Positions 17,285-25,673 of a stretch of DNA of 64,000 nt are shown one piece after another. Every line of letters starts with the position of its first letter. Position 1 is the stretch's first letter. A model generated the notes under the pieces. That model saw only the letters and a list, made by a program, of their open reading frames with translations. It did no database searches and was not told the origin of the DNA. Source of the DNA: CAVXYG01 sp963706835 (GTDB taxonomy: Bacteria; Actinomycetota; Actinomycetes; S36-B12; GCA-2699445); contig CAVPOB010000016.1 in assembly GCA_963706835.1 (NCBI GenBank), forward strand, positions 62,001-126,000, given 5' to 3'. The position numbers were made by a program, and so were the translations under genes.

Positions 17285-17594
17285 TGCAGCCGGGCAGTCC
17301 TTCGATCGGTTGCGGCCTCGAGAGGCAGGGGCGACCGGCCAGGCCAGGGCCACCGATCGCGAAGGCAAGCGCGCCCTCTTCAGCGAAGTCGCCGCCCCTC
17401 CGGCGACTGGCTCGGTGGCGCTGGCCTGCACCCGGTGCGACGCTCGCAGCGTGGTATCGATGGCCACGCTGTGGCGGGTGTCGTTCCCCGCAGTCCCTGC
17501 CGTCGTCCCTGGTCAGGGTGTGCGCGCCAACATGAAGTGCCCGGCATGCGGCGAGCGCAGTTGGCTGACCGTCTCCCTGCGGCACAAGGGCTAG
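17274..17594 (+). CDS. Small protein with a zinc ribbon, coupled to ParA
   Basis: A 106-residue protein that overlaps the end of the ParA gene by 11 bp. A disordered, Arg/Ala-rich N-terminus is followed by a four-Cys pair: CTRC (C52, C55) and CPAC (C89, C92), a zinc-ribbon pattern. I know no function for it. The overlap and gene order suggest it works with the ParA-like ATPase. It is convergent with rhlE, 42 bp away. Confidence 0.65.
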   Translation: MTSSAAGQSFDRLRPREAGATGQARATDREGKRALFSEVAAPPATGSVALACTRCDARSVVSMATLWRVSFPAVPAVVPGQGVRANMKCPACGERSWLTVSLRHKG

Positions 17595-17636
17595 AGCCGC
17601 CTTCCCCGACCAGCGCCGCCCGCGCCCGGGCGCGGG

Positions 17637-19208
17637 CTACGGCCCGGCGCCCGACCCGTCGCCGCTGACCTTCTTGCGCCGTCGGCGAGGCCGATCGGAG
17701 CGCTTCTGGGGCTTTGCCGCAGCCTCAGCACTACTGCCGGCCTCACTGCTGCCGGATTTCCCGCCGGAGCGGGATCGGCTGCCCGAACCGCCGCCGGAGC
17801 GACCGGGTCCGCCGGACCGGCCACCCCCCGGGCGCGTGGACGAGCCGCGGTCGGAGCGGTGCTGACCGGTCTCGCCGATGTCCTCCAACTCCTCCGCCGC
17901 CAGGCCCTCCCGGGTGCGCTTGGACCGGGGCAGCTTCCCCCGGGCTCCATCGGGGATGTCCAGCTCGCCGTACACGTGCGGAGAGCTGGAGTAGGTCTCG
18001 ACCGGCTCGAAGAACGCCAGCCCCAGCGCCTTGTTGATCATCTTCCAGCGCGCGGTGTCCTCCCAGTCGACCAGCGTGATGGCGACTCCGGAGGCCCCGG
18101 CCCGGCCGGTCCTGCCGATGCGGTGGACGTACGTCTTGTCGTCGGCCGGGCATTCATAGTTGATGACGTGGCTGACGTTCTCCACGTCGATGCCCCGAGC
18201 GGCGACATCGGTGGCGGTGAGGACATCGACCTTGCCGTTGCGGAAGGCGCGCAGTGCCCGCTCGCGCTGGGCCTGGCCAAGGTCGCCGTGCACCGCCGCT
18301 GCCGCGAAGCCGCGGTCGGCCAGTTCGTCGGCCACGACCTGCGCCCGGCGCTTGGTCTCGGTGAAGACCATCACCAGGGAGCGGTCCTTGGCCTGCAGGA
18401 TCCTGCTGATGAGTTCCACCTTGTCCATCGGGTGCGCCCGCCAGATGTGCTGTTCGATGGCTGCGACCGTGGCGCCGGTGTCGTCCGGATCGCTGGCGCG
18501 AATGTGCGTGGGGCTGGTGAGGTAGCGCCGAGCGAGACCGGCGATCTGGGCGGGCATCGTGGCGCTGAACAGCAGCGTCTGCCGGCGCGTGGGCAGTTGG
18601 GCCACGATGCGCTCGACATCGGGCAGGAACCCCATGTCCAGCATCTCGTCGGCCTCGTCCAGGACGAGCACCTCCACGCCACTCAGGACGAGGTGGCGCT
18701 GGTTCGCCAGATCCAGGATGCGGCCGGGTGTGCCGACGACGACATCGACGCCGCCGCGCAGCGCTTCGATCTGCGGCTCGTAGGAGCGGCCGCCGTAGAC
18801 CGTCGTCACCACGATGCCCAGGTGCCGCCCCGCGTGCTCGAGGTCGGATGCGACCTGGATCGCCAGTTCGCGCGTCGGGCAGACCACCAGGCCGCGGGGC
18901 TTGCGATTCGGTGTGGTGTCCTGGTCAGCAGCGATGCGCTCCAGGATCGGGATGCCGAATGCCAGCGTCTTGCCGGTGCCGGTCTTGGCCTGCCCGATGA
19001 GATCCTGGCGGTTCATGGCCAGCGGCAGCGTCTGCTCCTGGATCGGGAACGCCGTGATGATGCCCTGGTCGGACAGCGCCCGCACGATCTCGGGATGGAC
19101 GCCCAGTTCGGCGAAGGTCGGTCGCAGCTTGGGCTGCTCGGTTGCCTCGCCCGGCTCGGTCGCAGCGGCGTCGGATGAACGTTCCGTCACTTGGGAACCC
19201 CAATTCAT
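17637..19208 (-). CDS. rhlE: DEAD-box RNA helicase (RhlE/CsdA type)
   Basis: A 523-residue helicase with all motifs in order: Q motif (FPIQEQTLP), motif I AKTGTGKT (about 74-81), Ia PTREL, GG, TPGR, II DEADEML (about 170), III SAT, then RGID and HRIGRTGRAG (about 330). The C-terminal 85 residues are Gly/Ser/Arg-rich and end in a basic cluster (RPRRRRKK), an RNA-binding tail. It unwinds short RNA duplexes in cold adaptation, ribosome assembly and decay. The ATG at 19208 or a GTG at 19190 may start it. It corresponds to Rv3211 by position and family. Confidence 0.92.
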   Translation of the reverse strand: MNWGSQVTERSSDAAATEPGEATEQPKLRPTFAELGVHPEIVRALSDQGIITAFPIQEQTLPLAMNRQDLIGQAKTGTGKTLAFGIPILERIAADQDTTPNRKPRGLVVCPTRELAIQVASDLEHAGRHLGIVVTTVYGGRSYEPQIEALRGGVDVVVGTPGRILDLANQRHLVLSGVEVLVLDEADEMLDMGFLPDVERIVAQLPTRRQTLLFSATMPAQIAGLARRYLTSPTHIRASDPDDTGATVAAIEQHIWRAHPMDKVELISRILQAKDRSLVMVFTETKRRAQVVADELADRGFAAAAVHGDLGQAQRERALRAFRNGKVDVLTATDVAARGIDVENVSHVINYECPADDKTYVHRIGRTGRAGASGVAITLVDWEDTARWKMINKALGLAFFEPVETYSSSPHVYGELDIPDGARGKLPRSKRTREGLAAEELEDIGETGQHRSDRGSSTRPGGGRSGGPGRSGGGSGSRSRSGGKSGSSEAGSSAEAAAKPQKRSDRPRRRRKKVSGDGSGAGP

Positions 19209-19250
19209 TAGTCTCTGCGATGGTATCCCGCGCGAATGGAAACCCCTGGC

Positions 19251-19925
19251 ATGACTACGCTCGGGCGCATGACCTCCCAGGGCCCCCCAAGACTCGACGT
19301 CGCGCACCAGATCCTCGGCCTGTTGGCGTGCGGGGAGGTGTACGGATTCCACACGATGGCCGACGCCGCCGCCCGGGTGGCCGGCTTCCCGGATTCGGTC
19401 ACGCTGATGTCGATGGCGCTGGAGCACTCCGCGGCATATGAGCGCACGCGGCAGCGGCTGCTGGATCACGGGATCGAGGCCGACCCCCTGATCGCCTCGT
19501 TCGACCCGCCGTTGGCCAACTATCACGACCGGACCCGGCCGGCCAACGAGTTCCAGTCGCTGCTGAAGGCCTACGTCGGTACCGGTATCGCCGCCGACTT
19601 CGTCCGCGAGATGGCATCGCACCTCGACCCGGAGACGCGCGACTTCATCGTCGACGTGCTGTCCCGACCGCGAGCAGATGCCTACGTCGTGCCCCGACTG
19701 CGCGAGGTGATGGCCCGGGACGGCCAGGCGGCCGGGCCGATGGCGCTGTGGGGCAGGCGGCTCATGGGCGAGGCGCTGAGCCAGGCGCAGCGGGTGGCCG
19801 TGGACCGTCCGGATCTCGTGGCGGTAATCGTCGGGCCGGACGATCTCGAGGGCTTCCAGCAGATGATCGCCCGGATGACGGCCTCCCACAGCGAACGCAT
19901 GCGAGCCCTGGGCCTGTACGCCTAG
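19251..19925 (+). CDS. Ferritin-like fold protein (Rv3210c type)
   Basis: A 224-residue, mostly helical protein with a ferritin-like domain related to tRNA hydroxylase MiaE-type folds. The core helices carry GEVYGFHTMADAA, LEHSAAYERTRQRLLDHGIE and a C-terminal LEGFQQMIARMTASHSERM, where Glu and His residues could hold a di-metal site. No enzyme activity can be assigned. The start is uncertain: ATG codons at 19236, 19251 and 19269 all lack a clear ribosome-binding site. It is divergent from rhlE and is followed by the DUF3107 gene, the order seen in mycobacteria. Confidence 0.7.
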   Translation: MTTLGRMTSQGPPRLDVAHQILGLLACGEVYGFHTMADAAARVAGFPDSVTLMSMALEHSAAYERTRQRLLDHGIEADPLIASFDPPLANYHDRTRPANEFQSLLKAYVGTGIAADFVREMASHLDPETRDFIVDVLSRPRADAYVVPRLREVMARDGQAAGPMALWGRRLMGEALSQAQRVAVDRPDLVAVIVGPDDLEGFQQMIARMTASHSERMRALGLYA

Positions 19926-20017
19926 ACGCTGCGCTGGCGGCGAACGCGGCAGGGCCAGGCTGCTGCGTGGGGACTAAAGTGGGGTTCCGGCCACCAGCAT
20001 CGGATCGGGAGGGTTCC

Positions 20018-20245
20018 ATGGAGGTACGCATCGGCGTGCAGCAGACCGCCAAAGAGGTTGTGCTAGCCAGTGACAGCACACCCGAGCAGGTGGTGCAGGC
20101 GGTCACCGCGGCCCTCGCATCGGGCGAGCTGTTGACGCTGGTCGATACCCGCGGGCGCACCGTGCTGGTGCCGCCGGACCGCATCGCCTACGTGGAGGTC
20201 GGGCCGGGGGCGGAGCGTCGCGTGGGCTTCGCCGCGGAGGAGTAG
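20018..20245 (+). CDS. DUF3107 family protein (TB9.4 type)
   Basis: A 75-residue protein beginning MEVRIGVQQTAKEVVLAS, the family hallmark, followed by EQVVQAVTAAL and the strands LLTLVDTRGRTVLVPPDRIAYVEVG written here in part. It is of usual length and starts behind GGGAGGG. DUF3107 proteins, such as Rv3208A, are small, conserved and uncharacterised; the fold looks alpha/beta. The TetR gene lies convergent 49 bp downstream, as in mycobacteria. Confidence 0.88.
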   Translation: MEVRIGVQQTAKEVVLASDSTPEQVVQAVTAALASGELLTLVDTRGRTVLVPPDRIAYVEVGPGAERRVGFAAEE

Positions 20246-20294
20246 CAGGGCCGTTGGCCGGCTGCGGGATAGGAGCAGCGACGAGCCGTGGCAG

Positions 20295-20933
20295 TCACTG
20301 GGGGGTCAGCGGGAACTCCGAGATGCCCTGCCAGGCCAGCGCAGCCAGCAGTTCCGCGGCGTCATCGGCGGGGATGCGCTTGCCCGTCCGTAGCCACGTC
20401 TGCGCCGACACCTGTGCCATGCCGAGCAGCCCGTTGGCGAGCAGAAGGGCTTGGTCCGCTGCCAAGCCGGTGTCTTCGGCGATCACGTCGGCCACCATCT
20501 GTGCACACTTGTCGGCGACACGGTGTGTGCGACGGGCCACCTCCGGAAGGTTCGCCAGGTCGGACTCGAAGAGCAAGCGATAGTCGGCGTCATCATGGGC
20601 GACGAACTGGAAATAGGCGCGGATGGTCTCGTGGACGCGCTGCCGGTTGTCCTGCGTGGACCGCAGGGCGCCCCGGATCTGCTTGAGGAACCGCCGACTG
20701 CCCTCGTCGAGTATTGCCAAGTACAGATCGCGCTTGCTGGCGAAGTGCTGGTAGACGACGGGCTTGGTGACGCCGGCCCGCGCAGCGATGTCATCCATGG
20801 CGGCCTCGTGGTACCCGACCTTGACGAACTCCTCCCGGGCGGCCGCCATCAGTTGCTCGCGCCGCTCGCCCTTGGGCAGCCTTGCCGCCCGTGCCGGTGC
20901 GGTGCGCTGCTTGCCGTCCTGGGCCCGTGCCAT
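20295..20933 (-). CDS. TetR/AcrR-family transcriptional regulator (Rv3208 type)
   Basis: A 212-residue TetR protein. The helix-turn-helix domain spans about residues 24-70 (RREQLMAAAREEFVKVGYHE, then VTKPVVYQHFASKRDLYLAI). The rest is the helical ligand-binding domain. Ten bp before its ATG lies TTACTCACCGGTAA, a near-palindrome likely to be its own operator; a relative of that site stands before the acyl-CoA dehydrogenase at 10311. From this I infer control of acyl-CoA metabolism with an acyl-CoA-type ligand, but that is not proved. Position next to DUF3107 matches Rv3208. Confidence 0.88.
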   Translation of the reverse strand: MARAQDGKQRTAPARAARLPKGERREQLMAAAREEFVKVGYHEAAMDDIAARAGVTKPVVYQHFASKRDLYLAILDEGSRRFLKQIRGALRSTQDNRQRVHETIRAYFQFVAHDDADYRLLFESDLANLPEVARRTHRVADKCAQMVADVIAEDTGLAADQALLLANGLLGMAQVSAQTWLRTGKRIPADDAAELLAALAWQGISEFPLTPQ

Positions 20934-20942
20934 GGCGCTATC

Positions 20943-20956
20943 TTACTCACCGGTAA
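20943..20956. promoter_or_regulatory. Candidate TetR operator (autoregulatory)
   Basis: TTACTCACCGGTAA has TTAC and GTAA arms around six central bases. It sits 10-23 bp upstream of the TetR start codon, where binding would block transcription initiation or elongation. A related 14-mer is found at 10237-10250. Confidence 0.6.
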
Positions 20957-21011
20957 CTTCCGTTTCGGCACCGAGCGGGAGGCCGTCGGCGCCCCTGCGC
21001 GCAGAAGCGAC

Positions 21012-21060
21012 GGCGCCCCTCCGCGCAGAAGAGGCGTCGCAGAAGCGACGGAGGGGCGCC
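21012..21060 (-). terminator. Hairpin downstream of yceI
   Basis: The arms GGCGCCCCTCCG (21012-21023) and CGGAGGGGCGCC (21049-21060) are perfect complements, 12 bp, with a 25-nt loop. It lies 21 bp after the YceI stop and before the TetR promoter. There is no U tract, so it may be a folding or anti-readthrough element more than an intrinsic terminator. The sequence CGCAGAAG recurs three times in and beside the loop. Confidence 0.5.
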
Positions 21061-21081
21061 GGGGTGGATTCGCCGGTGAAC

Positions 21082-21645
21082 TCAGGCCTGGAGCACGGCC
21101 TGGATATCCAGGGTGATGTCCACGCGGTCGCCGACCACGACTCCGCCGCCCTCGATGGCGGCGTTCCAGCTGACGCCGAAGTCGTGGCGGTTGATGGCGG
21201 TGGTGGCGGCGAAGCCCGCGCGGGTGCCGCCGAAGGCGTCGGGCCCGATGCCGAGCAGCTCGGTGCGCAGTTCCACGGGGCGCGTGACGCCCTTCAGCGA
21301 CAGGTCGCCGGAGATGACCCAGTGGTCGCCCTCGGGACGCACGCTGGTCGAGCGGAAGGTCATCTGGGGGTGGTTGACGGTGTCGAAGAACTCCGGGGAG
21401 CGGACGTGGCCGTCGCGCTGATCGTTGCCGGTGGTGATGGAGGACAACTCGATGTCGGCGGCGACGCTGGACTGCTCGGGGGTGTCGCCGGTGGTGATGG
21501 TGCCGGTGAAGGTGCCGAAGCGGCCCCGCACCTTGCTCAGCATCATGTGGCGCACCGAGAAGGCCACCTCGGAGTGGGACGCGTCGATCTCCCACGTGCC
21601 GGCGACGTACCCGGGGATCTTGGTGGTGGTGTGCAGTTCGGCCAT
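21082..21645 (-). CDS. YceI-family lipid-binding protein
   Basis: A 187-residue lipocalin-like YceI protein: GTWEIDASHSEVAFSVRHMM, then RGRFGTFTGTI, FFDTVNHPQMTFRST and GDLSLKGVTRPVELRTEL, all typical of the family. YceI proteins bind isoprenoids or amphiphiles in a beta-barrel. No signal peptide is seen, so it is probably cytoplasmic. The ATG at 21645 follows GGAGGAGCC. A perfect 12-bp palindrome stands between it and the divergent MarR gene, pointing to MarR control. Confidence 0.9.
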   Translation of the reverse strand: MAELHTTTKIPGYVAGTWEIDASHSEVAFSVRHMMLSKVRGRFGTFTGTITTGDTPEQSSVAADIELSSITTGNDQRDGHVRSPEFFDTVNHPQMTFRSTSVRPEGDHWVISGDLSLKGVTRPVELRTELLGIGPDAFGGTRAGFAATTAINRHDFGVSWNAAIEGGGVVVGDRVDITLDIQAVLQA

Positions 21646-21685
21646 GGCTCCTCCAGTGCTGACTAGGTTGTTGAGCGCTAAAGTG

Positions 21686-21697
21686 TTCAACGTTGAA
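21686..21697. promoter_or_regulatory. Palindrome TTCAACGTTGAA between yceI and marR
   Basis: A perfect 12-bp inverted repeat in the 85-bp divergent promoter. A partly matching TTGAGCGCTAAAG lies just to its left. MarR proteins commonly bind such palindromes in the shared promoter of the regulator and its target, so this is the likely operator for both genes. Confidence 0.6.
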
Positions 21698-21730
21698 GTA
21701 TGTCTAGCATTCCCGATACAGGAGCGCAAG

Positions 21731-22240
21731 ATGGTCTCGTACGCTGGTGGCATGGCCACGCGCTGGTTGACCGACGAGGAGCAGCAGGTCTGGCGCGCCT
21801 TCCTGTCGATGGGCAACACCGTGCGACGCGCGACGGCCCGGCAACTGGCCCAGGACTCCAACATGCCGATGGCCTACTACGAGATCCTCGTGCACCTCTC
21901 CGAGGCGCAGGAGCGGACGATGCGGATGAGCGAGCTGGCGATCGCGACAGAGGGGACCCAGAGCCAACTGAGCCACGCCGTGAACCGCCTCGAGGAGCGG
22001 GGCTGGGTCGCGCGCCGACGCTGCGCCGAGGATGGGCGCGGCTGGTACGCGGTGCTGACCGATGACGGGTTCGCCGCGCTGCAGGCAGCCGCCCCCGGGC
22101 ACGTGGAATGCGTCCGCAGCGTCTTGTTCGATCCGCTCACGCCGGAGGAGCAGCGCCTCCTCGGCAGTATCGCCGCCCGGGTCGCGGCAGCGGCCGAGCA
22201 ACCGCAGTTTGACGCGAGCGGTCCCCCGACCCCCAATTAG
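21731..22240 (+). CDS. MarR-family transcriptional regulator
   Basis: A 169-residue winged-helix regulator. Residues about 55-115 hold the DNA-binding domain: YYEILVHLSEAQERTMRMSE, then QSQLSHAVNRLEERGWVARR and the wing CAEDGRGWYAVLTDDG. The ATG at 21731 is preferred because AGGAG lies 6 bp upstream; another ATG at 21752 has none. It is divergent from yceI with a shared palindrome. Relatives respond to phenolic or oxidative signals; the inducer here is unknown. Confidence 0.88.
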   Translation: MVSYAGGMATRWLTDEEQQVWRAFLSMGNTVRRATARQLAQDSNMPMAYYEILVHLSEAQERTMRMSELAIATEGTQSQLSHAVNRLEERGWVARRRCAEDGRGWYAVLTDDGFAALQAAAPGHVECVRSVLFDPLTPEEQRLLGSIAARVAAAAEQPQFDASGPPTPN

Positions 22241-22301
22241 GGAACAACGGCGACCCGTCGCGGGTTGCTCGACCCCACACACATCTGGCCGAGGAGCAAC
22301 A

Positions 22302-23475
22302 GTGTCATTGCCGCCCCTGGTGGAACCCGCAGCCGAGTTGACCATCGACGAGGTCCGGCGTTACTCGCGCCACCTGATCATTCCGGACGTCGGGATGGCC
22401 GGGCAGAAGCGCCTGAAGAACGCGAAAGTCCTGTGCGTGGGCGCCGGGGGGCTGGGCAGCCCCGCGCTGATGTACTTGGCCGCCGCCGGCGTCGGCACCC
22501 TGGGCATCGTCGAGTTCGATGTGGTGGACGAGTCCAACCTGCAGCGCCAGATCATCCACGGGCAGAGCGACATCGGCCGCAGCAAGGCGGAGTCGGCCCG
22601 AGACTCCGTCGCCGAGATCAACCCGTACGTCAATGTCGTGATGCACGAAGAGCGGCTCGACAGCGACAACGTGCTCGACATCTTCGGCGACTACGACCTC
22701 ATCTTGGACGGGACCGACAACTTCGCCACCCGCTACCTGGTCAACGACGCCTGCGTCCTGCTCGGCAAACCGTACGTGTGGGGCTCGATCTTCCGGTTCG
22801 AGGGCCAGGTCTCGGTCTTCTGGGACGAGTACGGCCCGAACTACCGCGACCTGTACCCGGAGCCGCCGCCGCCCGGGATGGTGCCCTCCTGCGCCGAGGG
22901 CGGCGTGCTCGGCGTGCTGTGCGCCTCGATCGGCTCGATCATGGTGACCGAGGCGATCAAACTCATCACCGGCATCGGCGAGCCGCTCATCGGTCGTCTG
23001 ATGTCCTACGACGCGCTGGAGATGAGCTACCGGACGCTGAAGATCCGCAAGCATCCGGAGACTGCGCCCATCACCGAGCTGATCGACTACGAGGCGTTCT
23101 GCGGCGCGGTCTCGGCGGAGGCCGAGGAGGCGGCGCGGGATTCGACGATCTCGGTGCTGGATCTGAAGGCGTGGCTCGACGCGCGGGAGCGGGGGGACCG
23201 GGACTTCGTGCTCATCGACGTGCGCGAGCCCAACGAGTACGAGATCGTCTCGATCGACGGCGCGGTGCTCATCCCCAAGGGCGACTTCCTGACCGGCGCG
23301 GCGCTGCAGGATCTGCCGCAGGACAAGCCAGATCGTCCTGCACTGCAAGGTCGGTGGCCGTTCGGCGGAGGTGCTGGCACTGGTGAAGGCGGCCGGTTTC
23401 GCCGACGCCGTGCATGTGGGTGGCGGCATCGTGTCGTGGGTCAACCAGATCGAGCCGGACAAGCCGAACTACTGA
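22302..23475 (+). CDS. moeZ: MoeZ/MoeBR adenylyltransferase-sulfurtransferase, frameshifted in the rhodanese domain
   Basis: A ThiF/MoeB E1-like enzyme fused to a rhodanese domain. It activates the C-terminal Gly of sulfur-carrier proteins and loads sulfur for molybdopterin, thiamine or cysteine synthesis. Visible parts are RRYSRHLIIPDVG, the nucleotide loop GAGGLGSP (47-54), DLILDGTDNFATRY, the SCAEGG segment, and rhodanese LIDVREPNEYEIV. After LPQDK (about residue 342) the frame is lost through one extra C at 23328-23329. With that base removed it reads QIVLHCKVGGRSAEVL, including the catalytic Cys, and ends at 23475 (390 residues). As written, translation runs on to 23594 with a nonsense tail. 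It starts at a GTG behind GAGGAG. Confidence 0.85.
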
Positions 23476-23754
23476 GCTCCTCCCTTCCTGCGAAGGTACT
23501 CCCGTTCGATCCGTCTCGGCGATGGGTGCAACGGGGGGCCTCCGGGCTGACCTCGGAGGTGGCTGCCACGCGTGGGGCGATCCGCGGCTACTGATCCGAT
23601 CGAGTCTGCGGCGGCGGGGCTGTCCAACGGGCCGGTGCGCAAGCAGTCGGCCTCGCCGATGGCGTCCGAAGGGCACGTGCCGGCGAGTGCGAAGGTCCCT
23701 GTCATCGGGTTGACCGCGGTGCTACGCAGGAGACGGATGGTCGGGAGGTGCGCG
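23476..23754. other. 279-bp gap before the lipoprotein gene
   Basis: No gene is visible. A short GC-rich hairpin can form (GCCTCCG with CGGAGG, near 23540). I looked for a riboswitch-like core, since GerMN and cell-wall genes sometimes carry one, and saw no convincing consensus. Confidence 0.4.
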
Positions 23755-24639
23755 ATGGTCGGTCGGCTCGGTGGGACGACGCATGCGGTGCCGTTGGCGG
23801 GGCTCGCGGCAATGCTGGTGCTGCTCGTCCTGGGGGCCTGCGGCGGCGACTCGTCGCCCGAGCCGGCGCCGAGCAGCCCGACATCGTCCTCGCCAAGCCC
23901 CACAGTCACGCCGACGGTGTCCGACACCGTGGCCGTCTACTACCTCGTGGACACCGCCGACGAGCTGCGCCTGGCCCGGGAGTTCACCCGCATCGAGGGC
24001 GCCGGCGCAGACCCCGCAGCCGCGGCCCTCGTGCGCATGTTGACCGGGCCGGCGGCTGACCCGGACTACAGCACGCCGTGGAACCCGGCGACGACCGTCC
24101 GGTCCATCGACGTCGCCGAGGACCGCATCACCGTCGATCTCAGCGCTGATGCGCGCACCGCGAATGTCGGTGCCGCCGGGGCAGAGCTCGCGGTCCAGCA
24201 ACTCGTCTACACCGTGACGGCAGCACTGCAGCAGACGCTGCCGGTCGTGCTGCTCATCGACGGTGCGCCCGCCGGGGAGTTGTGGGGCCACGTCGTCTGG
24301 GACGGTCCCATCGGCAGGGCTCCCGCATTGGATGTGCGCCTGCTCGTGCAGATCAACGATCCGGCCGAAGGTGCGACGGTGCCGACATCGTTCACGGTGA
24401 CAGGGGAGGCTGCCGTCTTCGAGGCGACGCTGCCCTGGCGGATCCTCGACAGTTCCGGCGGCGTTGTGCAGGAGGGCTTCGCCATGACGGACGAGGGGCA
24501 GGCGCTGGCTCCCTTCGAAATCCGCATCGACTTCAGCGGCGCGCCGGGGACCTACACCCTGGAGATCCGCGAGGATGACCCCTCAGGCGGCGAGGGCCGA
24601 CCGGTCATGACCGACGACAAGAGCATCACGATTGGATGA
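23755..24639 (+). CDS. Lipoprotein with GerMN and Gmad2 domains
   Basis: A 294-residue exported lipoprotein. The signal peptide ends with the lipobox LVLGAC, making Cys29 the lipidated residue, followed by a Ser/Pro/Thr-rich linker. Residues about 60-175 are a GerMN (sporulation/spore germination) domain: VAVYYLVDTADELRLAREF and ITVDLSADAR. The last part, from about residue 200 (NDPAEGATVPTSFTVTGEA), is a Gmad2 immunoglobulin-like domain. Such proteins sit on the outer face of the membrane and are thought to bind cell-wall or protein partners. The start at 23755 follows GGGAGG. Confidence 0.85.
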   Translation: MVGRLGGTTHAVPLAGLAAMLVLLVLGACGGDSSPEPAPSSPTSSSPSPTVTPTVSDTVAVYYLVDTADELRLAREFTRIEGAGADPAAAALVRMLTGPAADPDYSTPWNPATTVRSIDVAEDRITVDLSADARTANVGAAGAELAVQQLVYTVTAALQQTLPVVLLIDGAPAGELWGHVVWDGPIGRAPALDVRLLVQINDPAEGATVPTSFTVTGEAAVFEATLPWRILDSSGGVVQEGFAMTDEGQALAPFEIRIDFSGAPGTYTLEIREDDPSGGEGRPVMTDDKSITIG

Positions 24640-25235
24640 GCCCTCGCGCGCCGGTGTGAGCCATCTCGAGTGCGAACCTTCAGCGGTTCCGGGCGATCGT
24701 GGTTGGGCTCAACGCGGGTGTCCGTTGCCGGTCAGGCACGTCACCCATCGGTAGGTCAGTGTCTGCGCCGCCGGGCTGATGAACGTTCGGCGGCATTGGC
24801 ATCGCCGTGATCGACATCGAGTCGCGCGGCGCGATCTGTGCACCCGGGACGGGGGTTTGCACCCGGGACGGGGGTTTGCACCCGGGATGGGGGCTGGACG
24901 GGCTTTCTCTGGGCCTGATGTGCACCCGCTACGGGGGTTTGCACCCGGCACGGGGGCGGAACGGGCCATATCTGGGCCCGGCGCCCCCCGCAGCGGGTGC
25001 AAACCCCCGAACCGGGCGCACCCCTGCCCCTCACAAGGCCCTGACCAACCCCCGTGGCGGGTGCAGACACCCATGTCGGGTGCAGACGTGTCCCGCCGCG
25101 GCCCCGACTGCCCACACCTCGCGGGCGCAGTGCGGGGCCTGCCGTGCGGGGTGTCGCGGGCGCAGTGTCGACGGGGTGCGGGGCACGGCACCACCCTCCC
25201 GCCGGATTCACCTCCCACGGCGGACAGCGGTTGCC
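24640..25235. other. 596-bp gap between convergent genes; holds repeat locus 2
   Basis: There is no credible gene. The left part (24640-24830) shows no clear feature. Repeat family A fills 24837-25086. The right part to 25235 is GC-rich and featureless. Confidence 0.6.
24837..25086. repeat. Repeat family A, locus 2
   Basis: The first forward unit has three copies of GCACCCG at exact 19-bp spacing, written GCACCCGGGACGGGGGTTT, the clearest view of the core 19-mer. A second forward unit starts near 24919. Inverted units lie at about 24993-25020 (CGGGTGCAAACCCCCG) and 25058-25086, the last being decayed. The arrangement forward, forward, inverted, inverted is the same as in the other loci. Confidence 0.85.
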
Positions 25236-25673
25236 TCACTGCCCGGGCGTCCCCGGATCGCGGAAGCGCACGCGACGGTGGCTGCCGTCGCAGTAGGGCT
25301 TGTTGTGCGAGTTCCCGCAGCGGCACAGGTACAGGTGCCGGCTGCGGCGTACTGCTTGGCCAGCAGCATCGATGACTTCGATCTCGCCCATCACCTCCAG
25401 CGGTCCGTCCTCGTTCACCACCACCATCGTGGTGACCGGCGGAGGCGGCGGGGCATCAGGATCGTCGTGGCGGGTGTAGCTCAGGGCACCGCTGGGGCAT
25501 CCTTCGACGGCCTCGGCGATGAGCGCGTCGTCGGCGTTCTCCACCATGATCCAGGGCCGGCGCTTGGGGTCGAAGACGTCGCGCAGCGCCTGGACGCAGT
25601 GGCCGGAGTGGATGCAGACCTGGCTGTCCCAGTGGACCGTGAGCGTCTCGGAGCGGTAGTCGCGCTTCGTCAT
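25236..25673 (-). CDS. Iron-sulfur protein: Fer4_19 domain fused to a CDGSH domain
   Basis: A 145-residue protein with two cluster-binding parts. Residues about 1-65 are a divergent ferredoxin domain (VCIHSGHCVQALRDVFD, then VEGCPSGALSYTR). The C-terminal part carries the CDGSH signature CRCGNSHNKPYCDGSH, the 3-Cys, 1-His ligand set of mitoNEET-like [2Fe-2S] proteins. A Pro-rich linker joins them. It is probably a soluble redox or cluster-transfer protein. The start is the ATG at 25673 behind an AGGGACG site. Partner proteins are not evident from its neighbours. Confidence 0.85.
   Translation of the reverse strand: MTKRDYRSETLTVHWDSQVCIHSGHCVQALRDVFDPKRRPWIMVENADDALIAEAVEGCPSGALSYTRHDDPDAPPPPPVTTMVVVNEDGPLEVMGEIEVIDAAGQAVRRSRHLYLCRCGNSHNKPYCDGSHRRVRFRDPGTPGQ

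Noticed and set aside
16511..17594. Plasmid-type partition locus
   Set aside because: ParA is present but there is no ParB or parS. The KGGVAKTT variant and the gene order match the chromosomal Rv3213c type.
23476..23754. Cyclic-di-AMP-type riboswitch before the GerMN lipoprotein
   Set aside because: Some GC-rich stems can be drawn, but the conserved core sequences of that riboswitch are not seen.
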